From assembly GCF_033110285.1 (NCBI RefSeq), contig NZ_CP136995.1, positions 3,348,001 through 3,412,000 of the forward strand: DNA of 64,000 nucleotides, written 5' to 3'. The translations under genes and the position numbers were made by a program. Of the stretch, positions 19,009 to 28,576 are shown piece after piece. Position 1 is the stretch's first letter. Every line of letters starts with the position of its first letter. Under the pieces are notes generated by a model. It searched no databases, was not told where the DNA came from, and saw only the letters and a program-made list of their open reading frames with translations. This DNA comes from Ottowia sp. SB7-C50. Its GTDB lineage: Bacteria; Pseudomonadota; Gammaproteobacteria; Burkholderiales; Burkholderiaceae_C.

Positions 19009-22000
19009 TCATCCCCGCTGGCGGCCCCGCGCGGTGGCGGCCATCATCAACAGTGCCAACGCCATCAGTGCCCACACCTCCAGCGTCGGCACGGGGGCGG
19101 GCAAGACATTGCGCAGCGACAGGCTGTCGGTGTTGTTGGCCAGCACCTCGGGCGGCTCGTTGGTGGCGGTGATGTTGGACGCCAACGTCAGTGCGCCGGT
19201 GGGCATGCTGAACCCCACCGTGTAGACCACCGGCGCATTTGGCGCGAAGCTGGCGATGGCCGGCCAGGTCACCAGCCCGGTGGCAGGGTCGTAGACGCCT
19301 CCGTTGCTGGGTGTCACGCCCGTCATGCCAGGCGCCAGTTTCAGCGTGGGTACCACGTTCAGCCCGGCGGCCGTGCCGATGTTGTTGAACGTGACCGACG
19401 CCTGCACGCCCGTGCCCGGCGGCATGTTGTCGGCGTTGGCGATGGGGGCTATCTTCGACGTCATGTCGGGCAGCGGCGGCAGCACCTCAAAGTTGGCCTG
19501 ACTGCTGCCGTCACCCGTACCACGCGCGGTGGCGCTGCTGCGCAATGCGGCCGTGTTGGGCACGCTGATCGCGCCCGTGGGCGACGCCACCGCGGTGTAG
19601 GTCAGGCGCAGCCCTGAATTGGCCGGCAAATCCAGCGTGCCGGTGATGCCGCTGCCGTTGGACGTGAACGTCGGGCAGCTGGCCGCGCCGAGCGGCGCCA
19701 CCAGTTGCCCATCGGCTGCCGTCAGCGGGCGGCAGGTAAGGTTGCCGTAGCCCGCAGGGTTGGCAGCCAGCAGCGATGCATCCATGGCGTCGGTGAAGCT
19801 CAGCCCCGTGGCCGCGACGGCTTGGGCGTTCAGCAGGTCTACCGTGTAGGTCACGGTGGCGCCCGGCGCGGGCTGCTTGGGCGATACGTCCTTGTTCACC
19901 AGCAAGGCAGGGCTCGTTCCAGAACCCAGGAAAGTCGCCGCTCGCACCGTCGGGAATTGCGCCTGGGCCGTGGCATCGGGGCTGGCAAACGCAGCGTTTT
20001 CGGCATAGGTTTGCGTGCCAGGGTATTGCACCGTCACGGCAAAAGTCACGCTGGCGCCCGCGGGCAGCGTATTGCTGCCGGGCGTGCCCCAACTGAAGTC
20101 GAAATCAGGTCTCTGCTGCGACAGCAGGTTGTCGGCGCCCGTGGTCGGCACAGCAGTGGCACCGTTGTTGGTGTAGCGCATGCCTTGCAGTGGGGTGAAA
20201 GAAGGGCACACCGCACCACCCGTGGTGGGACCGCAGGCAATGGTGGCTGCCACGCCCTGGTCGATGCCGCCGTTCTGGAATATTTCGCGCAGGCGCGGTA
20301 CGTCGACATTGACGGCAGACGTGTTGGTCATCACCAGCGTATAGACCACCTTACCGTTCGCCGGCATCTTCGTCACATTCGCCTTCTTGGTCAGCGACAC
20401 CGCCGCCTCGCACAACGGCAGATTGACCATGTCGAAGGGCACCGTGACGCGGTTATTCGTGGTGTTCGACTCGGTGCCCAGCGGCGTCGGCGTGCCGCTC
20501 ACGCTCATGATGTTGAGCGGATAGGACAGCTTGTTGCTCGGCACGCAGCTGACATAGCCGGTCAGCGGCGGCACGCGGTAGGCATAGATGAAGGTCAGCG
20601 CGCCACCGGCCGGCCACTCGGGCTGGCCACTGGTCCAGTTCTCGGGGCCAAGGCTCCAGGTCGGAAACCCATGACTGGCCGGATAACCAAACGTGGCGCC
20701 CCGCACGGTATTGGGACACGTGGCGCCGCCGCTGGCCACGCAGCGCACCCCGCTGTCGCCGGAGATGTCCCTGCTGCCCAACAACTGCGTGGGCAGCCCC
20801 GGCGGGTCGCCCGGCTTGCCGGTCATCATGACGCCCGATACGGATGCCGACGGCATCTGATAGGCAGGCACGTTACCGAAATAAAGCGGATAAAGCTGCG
20901 TGTTGGAGATGCTTCTTTGCGGGTCGGACGAATAGACCAGTTGATCGCCAATCGAATAGGACGTCAGGTTGGCGCTGCCGGGCAGCAGCGTGACCACAGA
21001 CTTAAAGTAAATCCAGTCACCCGGTTTGACCGTGGCGACCCCGATCGTGGCGTCGGGGTTGCTGAACGGGCCCGACTTCTGCGCCTCCAGATCGAAATTG
21101 TCCGTGCAGTTCGCGCCCACGTTGGCCTGCAGCTGCAACTGGTAGGCGTTGTTGCCTTTCGTCTGGGTGCCCGTGTCGTAGGGCGGATCCGCCTTCGGGT
21201 CGTAGCGGGTATCGGCATAGGAGCCGGGCGGCACGATATCGGCCTGCGCTGTCAGGTACTGTGCCTTGCACACGGCCTGCGTGTCCTGGCCGGTCGTGCC
21301 GGTAAAGGTGATCTGCAGCGTGCTGTTGGGGGGCATGCTGGGCGACACGCCCGTCAGCGTCGTCTTGTCGGCGCTGAGCACCCAACTGTTGGGACAGACG
21401 GCGCCCCCGCTGGAGGTGCAGCTGGCTGGTGTGGGGTTCAGGCTCAGCCCCGTCGTGGGCCAGCCAGCATGGAACACCAGTGGTACGTTGATCGCACCGT
21501 CCGGCGAACCCGCGCCATTGGCGTAGAACGCGGTCAGCGCGAACGGCGCCTTCGGGTCGTATGTCTGCGCGCCCGAATTGACGATGCTCTGCACCAGCAG
21601 GTCACCATTCAGGCAAAGTGGCGCGGGCGCCGGAGTCGACTGGGTGGCCGAGTTGTCCGCATCGGTCCCCGTGTTTTCGGAGAGTCCGCTGACACGGGTC
21701 ATCACGCCGTTGGCAAGAACATTGGCAACGGGCGCTATCGAGCCATACAAGGACACGACCCGGTTGTCGCCCTCCTTGCCCCCTTGGGTGGGATCGGTAC
21801 ACGCGGGCGCGCCCACCACCAACGCGACCTTCAGGGTCAGCGAACTCCCGGCAGGCATGGAAGGCACACTGGCGTAGTTGTTCGTCACCACAAAACCCGC
21901 GCAGGACGCCCCGCCTGCACCACCAGCGCAGGTGATGCTGGGGTTGGGCGAGCCGGGATTCAGTGGGTTGGCGAAATACTGATCGCCCGGAGGCGCCGTC

Positions 22001-22695
22001 GCCGTGCCCTGCAGGTATTGCGGACTGAAGCCGGCCCCCATGGGTTCAGCCAGCGCCGAATTGTTGCGCATCGTCACCGTGTAGGTGAAGAGACTGTCCG
22101 ACGTGCCAGCGATGGGCGAAACGACCGGTTCGCTGATGCTCATGCCGTAATCGATGCGCGGGTTATTCACGACATAGGCAGCATTCGATACGTTCGTGGC
22201 GGGCGCGAGTTCGCTGTCGGACGGGCCGACCGAGATCGTCGCCGTGGAATTGACCTTCTCGACCAGCGGCAAGACGCACGCGCAGTTCAGGTCGGTCTGG
22301 ATCGGCGCCGGAATACTGAACACCAGTTGCCCGCCCATAGGCACGCTGGGCGCGGTGGCGGTCAGGATGGCCTTGGTGGAATCCAGCGCATAGCTCGCCG
22401 GGCACACTGCGCCCCCGCTGGGCGTGCAGGTGACCTGGGTGTTCCAGGCCACGGCGGTGCCGGCCGATTTGGGGTTGTTGAAGGTCAGCACCGCGTTGGT
22501 CGCGGCTTCAGGCCCACGGTTGCCGATGGTTACGGTATGCACCGCGGCGGGGTCGGTGTAGCTGTAGGACGCCGTGGCCACCGTGTCGTTGACCGTGAGA
22601 TCCACCGACGCCGCCTGTGCCAGCAGGGGAAAGCCCGAGGCGACGCCCGCCAGGACGCACCCCTTGAGCCACATTTTCAAGAACGTCTTGCGCAT
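19009..22695 (-). CDS. Large secreted repeat protein with IPTL-CTERM-like sorting signal (1)
   Basis: A 1228-residue surface protein. A signal peptide (MRKTFLKMWLKGCVLAGVAS, cleavage after AQA) leads to a mature start ASVDLTV, shared with the next protein. Several Ig-like DUF11-type modules follow, rich in Thr/Ser/Gly/Pro with patterns such as ALLVNKDVSPKQPAPGATVT and CxPSGGAVCP pairs, so many Cys are probably disulfide-bonded. The C-terminus is PVPTLEVWALMALALLMMAA followed by ARGRQRG: a VPTLxxW motif, a hydrophobic helix and a basic tail, the IPTL-CTERM layout recognised by exosortase H-type systems. No exosortase is in the window. A GGGGGATGAGGAA ribosome site precedes ATG 22695. The biological role is unknown. 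Confidence 0.85.
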   Translation of the reverse strand: MRKTFLKMWLKGCVLAGVASGFPLLAQAASVDLTVNDTVATASYSYTDPAAVHTVTIGNRGPEAATNAVLTFNNPKSAGTAVAWNTQVTCTPSGGAVCPASYALDSTKAILTATAPSVPMGGQLVFSIPAPIQTDLNCACVLPLVEKVNSTATISVGPSDSELAPATNVSNAAYVVNNPRIDYGMSISEPVVSPIAGTSDSLFTYTVTMRNNSALAEPMGAGFSPQYLQGTATAPPGDQYFANPLNPGSPNPSITCAGGAGGASCAGFVVTNNYASVPSMPAGSSLTLKVALVVGAPACTDPTQGGKEGDNRVVSLYGSIAPVANVLANGVMTRVSGLSENTGTDADNSATQSTPAPAPLCLNGDLLVQSIVNSGAQTYDPKAPFALTAFYANGAGSPDGAINVPLVFHAGWPTTGLSLNPTPASCTSSGGAVCPNSWVLSADKTTLTGVSPSMPPNSTLQITFTGTTGQDTQAVCKAQYLTAQADIVPPGSYADTRYDPKADPPYDTGTQTKGNNAYQLQLQANVGANCTDNFDLEAQKSGPFSNPDATIGVATVKPGDWIYFKSVVTLLPGSANLTSYSIGDQLVYSSDPQRSISNTQLYPLYFGNVPAYQMPSASVSGVMMTGKPGDPPGLPTQLLGSRDISGDSGVRCVASGGATCPNTVRGATFGYPASHGFPTWSLGPENWTSGQPEWPAGGALTFIYAYRVPPLTGYVSCVPSNKLSYPLNIMSVSGTPTPLGTESNTTNNRVTVPFDMVNLPLCEAAVSLTKKANVTKMPANGKVVYTLVMTNTSAVNVDVPRLREIFQNGGIDQGVAATIACGPTTGGAVCPSFTPLQGMRYTNNGATAVPTTGADNLLSQQRPDFDFSWGTPGSNTLPAGASVTFAVTVQYPGTQTYAENAAFASPDATAQAQFPTVRAATFLGSGTSPALLVNKDVSPKQPAPGATVTYTVDLLNAQAVAATGLSFTDAMDASLLAANPAGYGNLTCRPLTAADGQLVAPLGAASCPTFTSNGSGITGTLDLPANSGLRLTYTAVASPTGAISVPNTAALRSSATARGTGDGSSQANFEVLPPLPDMTSKIAPIANADNMPPGTGVQASVTFNNIGTAAGLNVVPTLKLAPGMTGVTPSNGGVYDPATGLVTWPAIASFAPNAPVVYTVGFSMPTGALTLASNITATNEPPEVLANNTDSLSLRNVLPAPVPTLEVWALMALALLMMAATARGRQRG

Positions 22696-22957
22696 TTCCT
22701 CATCCCCCTGACCATGCCTTACGGTCGGTCACCAATCGTAAAGGGAGTAGATCAAAAGGATTCAAAAATACGCGCCAGGCGGACTCACGCCGATCGAAGT
22801 TTCGAGAATTATTTGTGTTCGGTGACCTGGCTTGTTGCGTCAGAAATACATCGAAAGTACGCAATAACTCCCAGGGGTTTGCGCAGCGGGATAGGCAGTT
22901 CAGCTTGGTGTCGGACCTATCAAGCCGAGCGCCTTGCCTGCATCGGCCGGGCCGGGC
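22696..22957. other. AT-richer spacer between the two IPTL-CTERM genes
   Basis: 260 bp with no gene. The left part holds the ribosome site and presumably the promoter of the 1228-residue protein, in noticeably AT-rich DNA (22735-22880). A separate promoter here implies that the two large genes need not be one transcript. Confidence 0.4.
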
Positions 22958-25900
22958 TCATCGCTGCGCCACGCGCCGCGCCTGACGCCAGCCCATCAGC
23001 CCCAGCATCAGCGCCATGGCCATCAGCATCCACTCCGACATTGTCGGCACGGGCGTCAGGCCACCACCGGTGGCGGCCAGTGGCGTGCTCACGCACAGCG
23101 GGTCACCGGCGGTGCAGCTGGCAGCCGGCGTGCAGCTGCTGCCCGTGCAGCTGGGCGGCGTGGGCGGTGCATCGCAGCTTGCGCCGGCGCAGGCAGCCGG
23201 CACCGTGATGGCGTTGACCATCTGGGTGAAGCCGCTGGGCAAGGTCTTGGCCAGGGTGAAGGTGATGCGCACGCTGGCACTGCCGCCGGCCGGCACGCTG
23301 GCGATGGTCACCGGGCACAGGGTGCCGGCGGCCGCACCGGCGGTGCAGGTGGTGGTGCCGCCTTCGATGCTGGTGAAGGTGGCGTTGGCAGGCACCACTT
23401 CGTTCAGCACGTAGTTGGCCACGGCCGTGCCGCCGCTGTTGGTGGCCGTCAGCACGTAGGTCACCGCCTGGCCTGCCACCAAGGGGGTCTTGGTGCCGGC
23501 ATCCAGCGTCTTGACGGTGCTCACGGCGCCCGAGACCGGGATCGGCAGCGTGACGGTGGCGCAGTGGTTGGGTGCGGGGGTCGCATCCAGCGTGGTGCAG
23601 GCGGTGCCCGCTGCCGGGGTGGTGCCGCCGTTGAACGGGTCACCGCCGCCGCCCACGGCCGAGGGCGTGGTCACGCTGGGCACGGCCGCCGCCAGCACGT
23701 TCACCGGGAAGGTGAATACGGCGTTGGCGCCGTTGGCCAGGTCGGGTGTGGCCGTGCAGGCGATGTCCTGCCCGTTGGCGGTGCAGCTCCAGCCGTTCAG
23801 CGTGGTGGTGCCGCTCCAGCCGGGGGTCAGGCCCGCCGGCAGGGTGGCGTTGACGGTCACCAGGCCGGTGGTGGTGGCCGGTCCGACGTTGGTCACCGTG
23901 ATGGTGTAGGCGGCGCCGCTCATGCCGATGCTCCACGGGCCGTTGGCGGTTTCGGTGATCTGCAGCTGCGGCGCGCTCACGGGGGTGACCACGGTGCTGG
24001 TGCAGTTGGCAGCGGTCGGGCAGACCGGATCGCCCCCACCCTGGACGGTGGCGGTGTTGCTGACGCTGGGCGCCGAGGCGGCGGTGGGCGTGACGGGGAT
24101 CACGAAGCTGATCTTGGCGCCCTTGGCCAGCACGGCCGAGGACGTGCAGGTGACCTGGTGGCCCGCGGCGGTGCAGCCGGCCGGCAGGGTGCCGAGGGTC
24201 AGCGAGCCCGGGATGACGTCGATGACGGTGATGGTACCGAAGCTGTCGGCGCTGCCGGTGTTGGTGACTTCCAGCGTGTAGCTGGCCGGCACGCCCACCG
24301 CCCAGGCGGTGCTGGCGGTCTTCTTGATCGTCATCTGCGGGGCGCTGACCGGGGCGGTGACGCTGCCGGTGCAGCGCGCAGCGACCGGGGCCGTGGTACA
24401 GCCGGGGTCACCGCCGCCGCTGACGCTGGCGGTGTTGGTGACGGACTGGCCCAGCAGGCTGGCGGTGGCGGTGACCGGGATCACGAAGCTGGTGGCGCCG
24501 CTGGTGGCTGCGAGGCCACTGGCGATGGTGCAGCTCACGGTCTGGCCGCTGGCCGTGCAGCCGGCCGGCAGGGTGCCGAGGGTCAGGCCGGCCGGGATGG
24601 CGTCGCTGACGGTGGCCACCGCCGTGGTGGCGGCCGTGCCCTGGTTGGTCACCGTGATGGTGTAGCTGCCGGCCTGGCCGACCACCAGCGTGCTGGGGCT
24701 GACGGTCTTGGTCAGGCTCAGCTGCGGCGCGGTGACGGTGCCGGTGGCGGTGTCCTTGCAGTTGGCACCGGCCGGGCAGGTCGGGTCACCGGCGCCGCTG
24801 GCGGTGGCGGTGTTGCTGACGGCCGTGTTGACCACGGTGGCATCCGGGGTGACCGGGATGGTGTAGCTGACCGCGCTGCCGTTGGCCAGGCCCGCCGGGA
24901 TGGCGCAGGTCAGCGTCTGGCCGGCGGCCGTGCAGCCGGCCGGCAGGGTGCCGATGGCGAGGCCCGTCGGAATGGTGTCGGTGAGGGTGCCCGCCAGCGT
25001 GGGCGCCTGGCCGTTGTTGGTGACGGTGATAAGGTAGTTGGTGGACTGGCCGACGACCAGGTTGCCCTGCAGCGTCTTCTTGACGGTGAGGCCGGGGGCG
25101 TTGACGGCCGTGGTGACGGAGCCCTGGCATCGAACCAGCGTCGTGCCGCTGGCCGGGCAGGTGCTGTCACCGCCGCCGCTGACGCGGGCGGTGTTGACGC
25201 TGGGCGAGGCAGCGTTGATGCCGATGCTCACGGGCACGGTGATGACCGGGGCGATGGCGCCGGGGATCAGCGCGGTGCTGTTGGTACAGCTGACCACGGT
25301 GGCGGTGCTGGCGCTGCAGTTCCAGCCTGTTGCGGTGATGGGAAGCGTGGCGGTGATGCCGGCCGGCAGCGGGTCGTTGACGGCTATGTCCGCGGTGGTG
25401 GCGCCGGTGCCGACGTTGGAGACGGTGATGGCGTAGCTGCCCGTGGCACCCACCGCAAAGGTGCCCGGGTTGGCGCTCTTGCTGATGTTCAGCTGAGGCG
25501 TGCCTAGGCTGGTGTTGGTGACGTCGGCGGTGCGGCTGCAGTTGGGCGCGGTGTTGCAGCTCACGCCCGCAGGCAGGTCCACCGTGGCCGAATTGGTGAT
25601 CGCGCCGGTCGCGCTGAGTGACACCGTGCCGCTGACGCTGATGACGATGGAGCCGCCGACCGGCAGGTTGACGTTGCCCAGACGGATGCTGTTGCCGCTG
25701 CCGCTGGCACCCGTCCCCGCGGTGGTGCTGTCGCAGTCAGCACCTGTGCTGGGCGCAGTACACGTCCAGCTGGTGACGGAGACGGCGGCGGGCACCAAGT
25801 CGGTCACCACAGCGCCCACGGCATCGGCTGGCCCGTCGTTGGCGACCTTGATGTCGTACTTCAGCGCCTGACCCGGCGTGTACGTGTTGCCCGGGTTCGC

Positions 25901-28399
25901 GGTCTTGGTGATCGCAAGGTTGACCCGCGTGTCGATCAACGGGTTGGTGATGGTGACGGCGCCGTTCGCCGTCGGCCCCAGTCCGTTGACGTTGGCCGGG
26001 CTCACGGTCGGCGTGCCCCATTTGTAATTCGTCGCAGGCGCTGGCAGCGCTCCTTCGCTGACGGCGCAGTTCACCGTCTGCTGCGCTGTCTGCGCAGGAA
26101 CATTCACGGTCTGCGGCACATCAGGCACCAGGTTCACCGTCTGGCTGACCGTCGTCGCGGCACCGGCAGTCGGCGTCACCGTGCAGGCCACCGTGGCCGG
26201 GAACGTGGTGCCGCCGACATACCCCGCTGTCGCGCCGGAGAGCTTCTTGGTGAGCGTGATCGACGCCGGATTGCCGATGCCGTAGGTCTGGCTCGAACTG
26301 TCATTGGCAGGATTCACGTCATGCAGCGTGCCGCGCGTGGTGCCGGTGGTCCCGTTGACGGTGGCCGTGTTGGTGAAGCTGCCGGCCTGCACGACGGCAC
26401 CCGTGATCTGGCAGCGCACCGTCGCACCGTCGTCCAGGCTCGGGATCGTGGCCGTAAACGTGTGGTTGGCACCCGTGATGTTGCCCGCCAGCGTGACCAC
26501 GGGCGCCGTCGCGGTGCCAGATACCACCGAGCACGTGGCCGCGGACGGAATGAACTGGCTGCCCAGCACGTCGGTCAGCGGCACATTGATCGCCGTGCGC
26601 CGGTTGCCGACGGCGGCAAAGGAGTTGTTGGTCACGTCCAGCGTGAACGTGATGGGCTGGCCGGCAGCGACGTTGGTGGGCGTGATGGTCTTGTTGATCG
26701 CGACATCCACGCACAGCGGTTTATCGGGGTCGAGTGGAACATCTTGCGGGTTGGACGCCAATTGGGAATCCAGCCAGTAATTGAATGGTTGCGGCGGCGA
26801 TCCAGTCGAATACGCGCTGAAGCCATTCGTCAGCTGGCTGGGCGTCTTCACGCAGGTGAGTGAGTCGAGGCCGGTAAAGCCGATCTCGATGTCGAAGGCC
26901 ACCGAATCTCCGGGCGCGTTCAGGGTTACGCTGTACGCACTGGTTCCGTCTGTTGCCCTGAACGGATACGCCGTGGTGATGTTCGCCGGCGTTGTGCCGT
27001 TGATCGTCCTGTACTGAGCATCCACCAACGGATACGGCAAGCTCGCCCATTGGGTGGGGCACGACGCACCAGCGCTGGGGGTGCAATTCGTGACCTTGCC
27101 AGTGTGCTTCACCGCGCCACCCAACGCAGTCCAGCTGTTGTACAGCATCTGGTCCCACAGCGCCAGCGTCACCGGCAGTGCATTGGCCTGAGTGGCATTG
27201 GTGGCGGTGGCGGCGATGCGGGTAACGGTAAACCGGTAGGTCTTGATCTCACCCTCGGTGTCGATCGAACTGGTGTTACCGATCAGCGCCTTGGATGTCC
27301 GAACGGATACGGGCGCGAAATTGCAGGCGCCTGGAGATTTCAACGGCGTCGTAACCGAATACGGCGTTTCGATAATCGCGTTGGAATCGGTGAACGGTGA
27401 GGTGCCAAGCGCACCGGCTCCATAGACCAGTGCATCCCTCAGGTAATCGGTGAGGTTGATGTCGGAACTGCCGCAAGTGTCATCTGCCTTGGTTGTCATG
27501 ACGGTGTAGCGGTAGGTCACACTCGATCTCGCCGGCAAGCCACGGATCATGCCGGGGTTGAATGCATAGTAATTCTGTGCCGAGGCCGGCGCCGTGTTCC
27601 AGATCAGGTTGCCCGAAGCCGTTCCCTCGGTCGGACATGCCGCGCCGAGCGTCGCGGTACAGGAGTAGGCCGACACGGTGCTCTGCGCGCCGCCAATGCG
27701 GATGGTGTTAGGACCGGTCTGCTGAATATCCCCAAAGGTGATGGCCACCTGCGGCGGAATATTGACATCACTCTTGTTCAGCAAAACCACTTCATACGAA
27801 ATCGCGTCACCAAAGGCGAACTTTCCTGCCGCGGGCAATGGCGTAGTGCGCACCTTGGTCAGGCTCAGGTCAGCCGGAATTGACGTGAGGTTGGTGGTGA
27901 CGCTGGCGGTGTTGGAGTCGGTCGCCACGTCGGTGTCGCCTTCGCCGGCCGCCACGGTCACGCTGTTGACATAAGAGCCGACGCGCACCGCCGACACCTT
28001 GAAGGTAATGGTGCATTCGCCGCCGGTAGGCAGCGACGGAATGGTGGCAGTGAGCTTGTTGTTGCTGGCGGTCCCCGTGCTGTTGGTGCCCGAGGTATCG
28101 GGCAGCGCAAAGCTGGTGGGGCACTCGGTGCCGGACCCTGAGGCGGCGACCACCGGTGTGGTAATGCCATAGAGATACGGCGGCAGCGTATCCGTCAACG
28201 TGGCATTGGTAGCCGTGCCCGCACCGATGTTCTTGACGGTGATCTTGTAATCGAAGGGCGTGAGTGTCTGCGCCGTGGAAGGCGCGGTCTTGGTCACCGT
28301 CAGATCGACCGAAGCAGCACCGGCCAATGAGAACCAGCCCAACCCAATAGCGCCAAGAAGCCAACTAAACCACTTCTTTTGACTGAAATGTGTGGCCAT
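22958..28399 (-). CDS. Very large secreted DUF11-repeat protein with IPTL-CTERM-like sorting signal (2)
   Basis: 1813 residues from ATG 28399 (a TTG three bases upstream is less likely). The signal peptide ends SLAGA, and the mature start is ASVDLTVTKTAPS. Mid-protein carries DUF11-like modules and a Thr/Val-rich module starting ITLTKKLSGATAGYVGG. The C-terminal 950 residues hold about seven DUF11-like repeats of roughly 125 residues. Four of them share the core LGTLPAGCTAxGxxVxC, and the DNA has a 25-mer three times at 375-384 bp spacing. The end is PVPTMSEWMLMAMALMLGLM and a basic tail, an IPTL-CTERM-like signal. It is probably a stalk or adhesin-like surface protein; function is inferred only from architecture. 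Confidence 0.87.
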   Translation of the reverse strand: MATHFSQKKWFSWLLGAIGLGWFSLAGAASVDLTVTKTAPSTAQTLTPFDYKITVKNIGAGTATNATLTDTLPPYLYGITTPVVAASGSGTECPTSFALPDTSGTNSTGTASNNKLTATIPSLPTGGECTITFKVSAVRVGSYVNSVTVAAGEGDTDVATDSNTASVTTNLTSIPADLSLTKVRTTPLPAAGKFAFGDAISYEVVLLNKSDVNIPPQVAITFGDIQQTGPNTIRIGGAQSTVSAYSCTATLGAACPTEGTASGNLIWNTAPASAQNYYAFNPGMIRGLPARSSVTYRYTVMTTKADDTCGSSDINLTDYLRDALVYGAGALGTSPFTDSNAIIETPYSVTTPLKSPGACNFAPVSVRTSKALIGNTSSIDTEGEIKTYRFTVTRIAATATNATQANALPVTLALWDQMLYNSWTALGGAVKHTGKVTNCTPSAGASCPTQWASLPYPLVDAQYRTINGTTPANITTAYPFRATDGTSAYSVTLNAPGDSVAFDIEIGFTGLDSLTCVKTPSQLTNGFSAYSTGSPPQPFNYWLDSQLASNPQDVPLDPDKPLCVDVAINKTITPTNVAAGQPITFTLDVTNNSFAAVGNRRTAINVPLTDVLGSQFIPSAATCSVVSGTATAPVVTLAGNITGANHTFTATIPSLDDGATVRCQITGAVVQAGSFTNTATVNGTTGTTRGTLHDVNPANDSSSQTYGIGNPASITLTKKLSGATAGYVGGTTFPATVACTVTPTAGAATTVSQTVNLVPDVPQTVNVPAQTAQQTVNCAVSEGALPAPATNYKWGTPTVSPANVNGLGPTANGAVTITNPLIDTRVNLAITKTANPGNTYTPGQALKYDIKVANDGPADAVGAVVTDLVPAAVSVTSWTCTAPSTGADCDSTTAGTGASGSGNSIRLGNVNLPVGGSIVISVSGTVSLSATGAITNSATVDLPAGVSCNTAPNCSRTADVTNTSLGTPQLNISKSANPGTFAVGATGSYAITVSNVGTGATTADIAVNDPLPAGITATLPITATGWNCSASTATVVSCTNSTALIPGAIAPVITVPVSIGINAASPSVNTARVSGGGDSTCPASGTTLVRCQGSVTTAVNAPGLTVKKTLQGNLVVGQSTNYLITVTNNGQAPTLAGTLTDTIPTGLAIGTLPAGCTAAGQTLTCAIPAGLANGSAVSYTIPVTPDATVVNTAVSNTATASGAGDPTCPAGANCKDTATGTVTAPQLSLTKTVSPSTLVVGQAGSYTITVTNQGTAATTAVATVSDAIPAGLTLGTLPAGCTASGQTVSCTIASGLAATSGATSFVIPVTATASLLGQSVTNTASVSGGGDPGCTTAPVAARCTGSVTAPVSAPQMTIKKTASTAWAVGVPASYTLEVTNTGSADSFGTITVIDVIPGSLTLGTLPAGCTAAGHQVTCTSSAVLAKGAKISFVIPVTPTAASAPSVSNTATVQGGGDPVCPTAANCTSTVVTPVSAPQLQITETANGPWSIGMSGAAYTITVTNVGPATTTGLVTVNATLPAGLTPGWSGTTTLNGWSCTANGQDIACTATPDLANGANAVFTFPVNVLAAAVPSVTTPSAVGGGGDPFNGGTTPAAGTACTTLDATPAPNHCATVTLPIPVSGAVSTVKTLDAGTKTPLVAGQAVTYVLTATNSGGTAVANYVLNEVVPANATFTSIEGGTTTCTAGAAAGTLCPVTIASVPAGGSASVRITFTLAKTLPSGFTQMVNAITVPAACAGASCDAPPTPPSCTGSSCTPAASCTAGDPLCVSTPLAATGGGLTPVPTMSEWMLMAMALMLGLMGWRQARRVAQR
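24171..24954. repeat. In-gene tandem repeats of ~375-384 bp
   Basis: GTGCAGCCGGCCGGCAGGGT plus GCCGA occurs at 24171, 24555 and 24930 (plus strand), each in the same place of a DUF11-like module. The 384- and 375-bp spacing corresponds to 128 and 125 codons. Identity this high suggests recent duplication and scope for copy-number change. Confidence 0.8.
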
Positions 28400-28470
28400 C
28401 AAGGCAATTCCCTGTAACTTTGTAATGAATTTGGTTTCGATTGGATTCTACTGCCAACTTTTCCTGCCCT

Positions 28471-28506
28471 AAACCTAGGTTTTGCACTAATAAGTCGTGA
28501 CTTATT
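28471..28506. promoter_or_regulatory. Two palindromes upstream of the 1813-residue protein
   Basis: AAACCTAGGTTT (28471-28482) is a perfect 12-bp palindrome, and AATAAGTC-GT-GACTTATT (28489-28506) is a perfect 18-bp palindrome. Both lie 70-110 bp upstream of the start codon, in AT-rich DNA, and are good operator candidates. The regulator is unknown. Confidence 0.5.
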
Positions 28507-28576
28507 TCATGCCGTTGGCGCGCCCGTGGTGCGCCCGATCCGCATCCAGGCGTCCGCCGTATGCCCCACGCCGCCC

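Noticed and set aside
24000..25500. Regularly spaced repeats considered as CRISPR
   Set aside because: Spacing is about 375 bp and the repeats translate in frame as protein modules. No array or cas genes exist.
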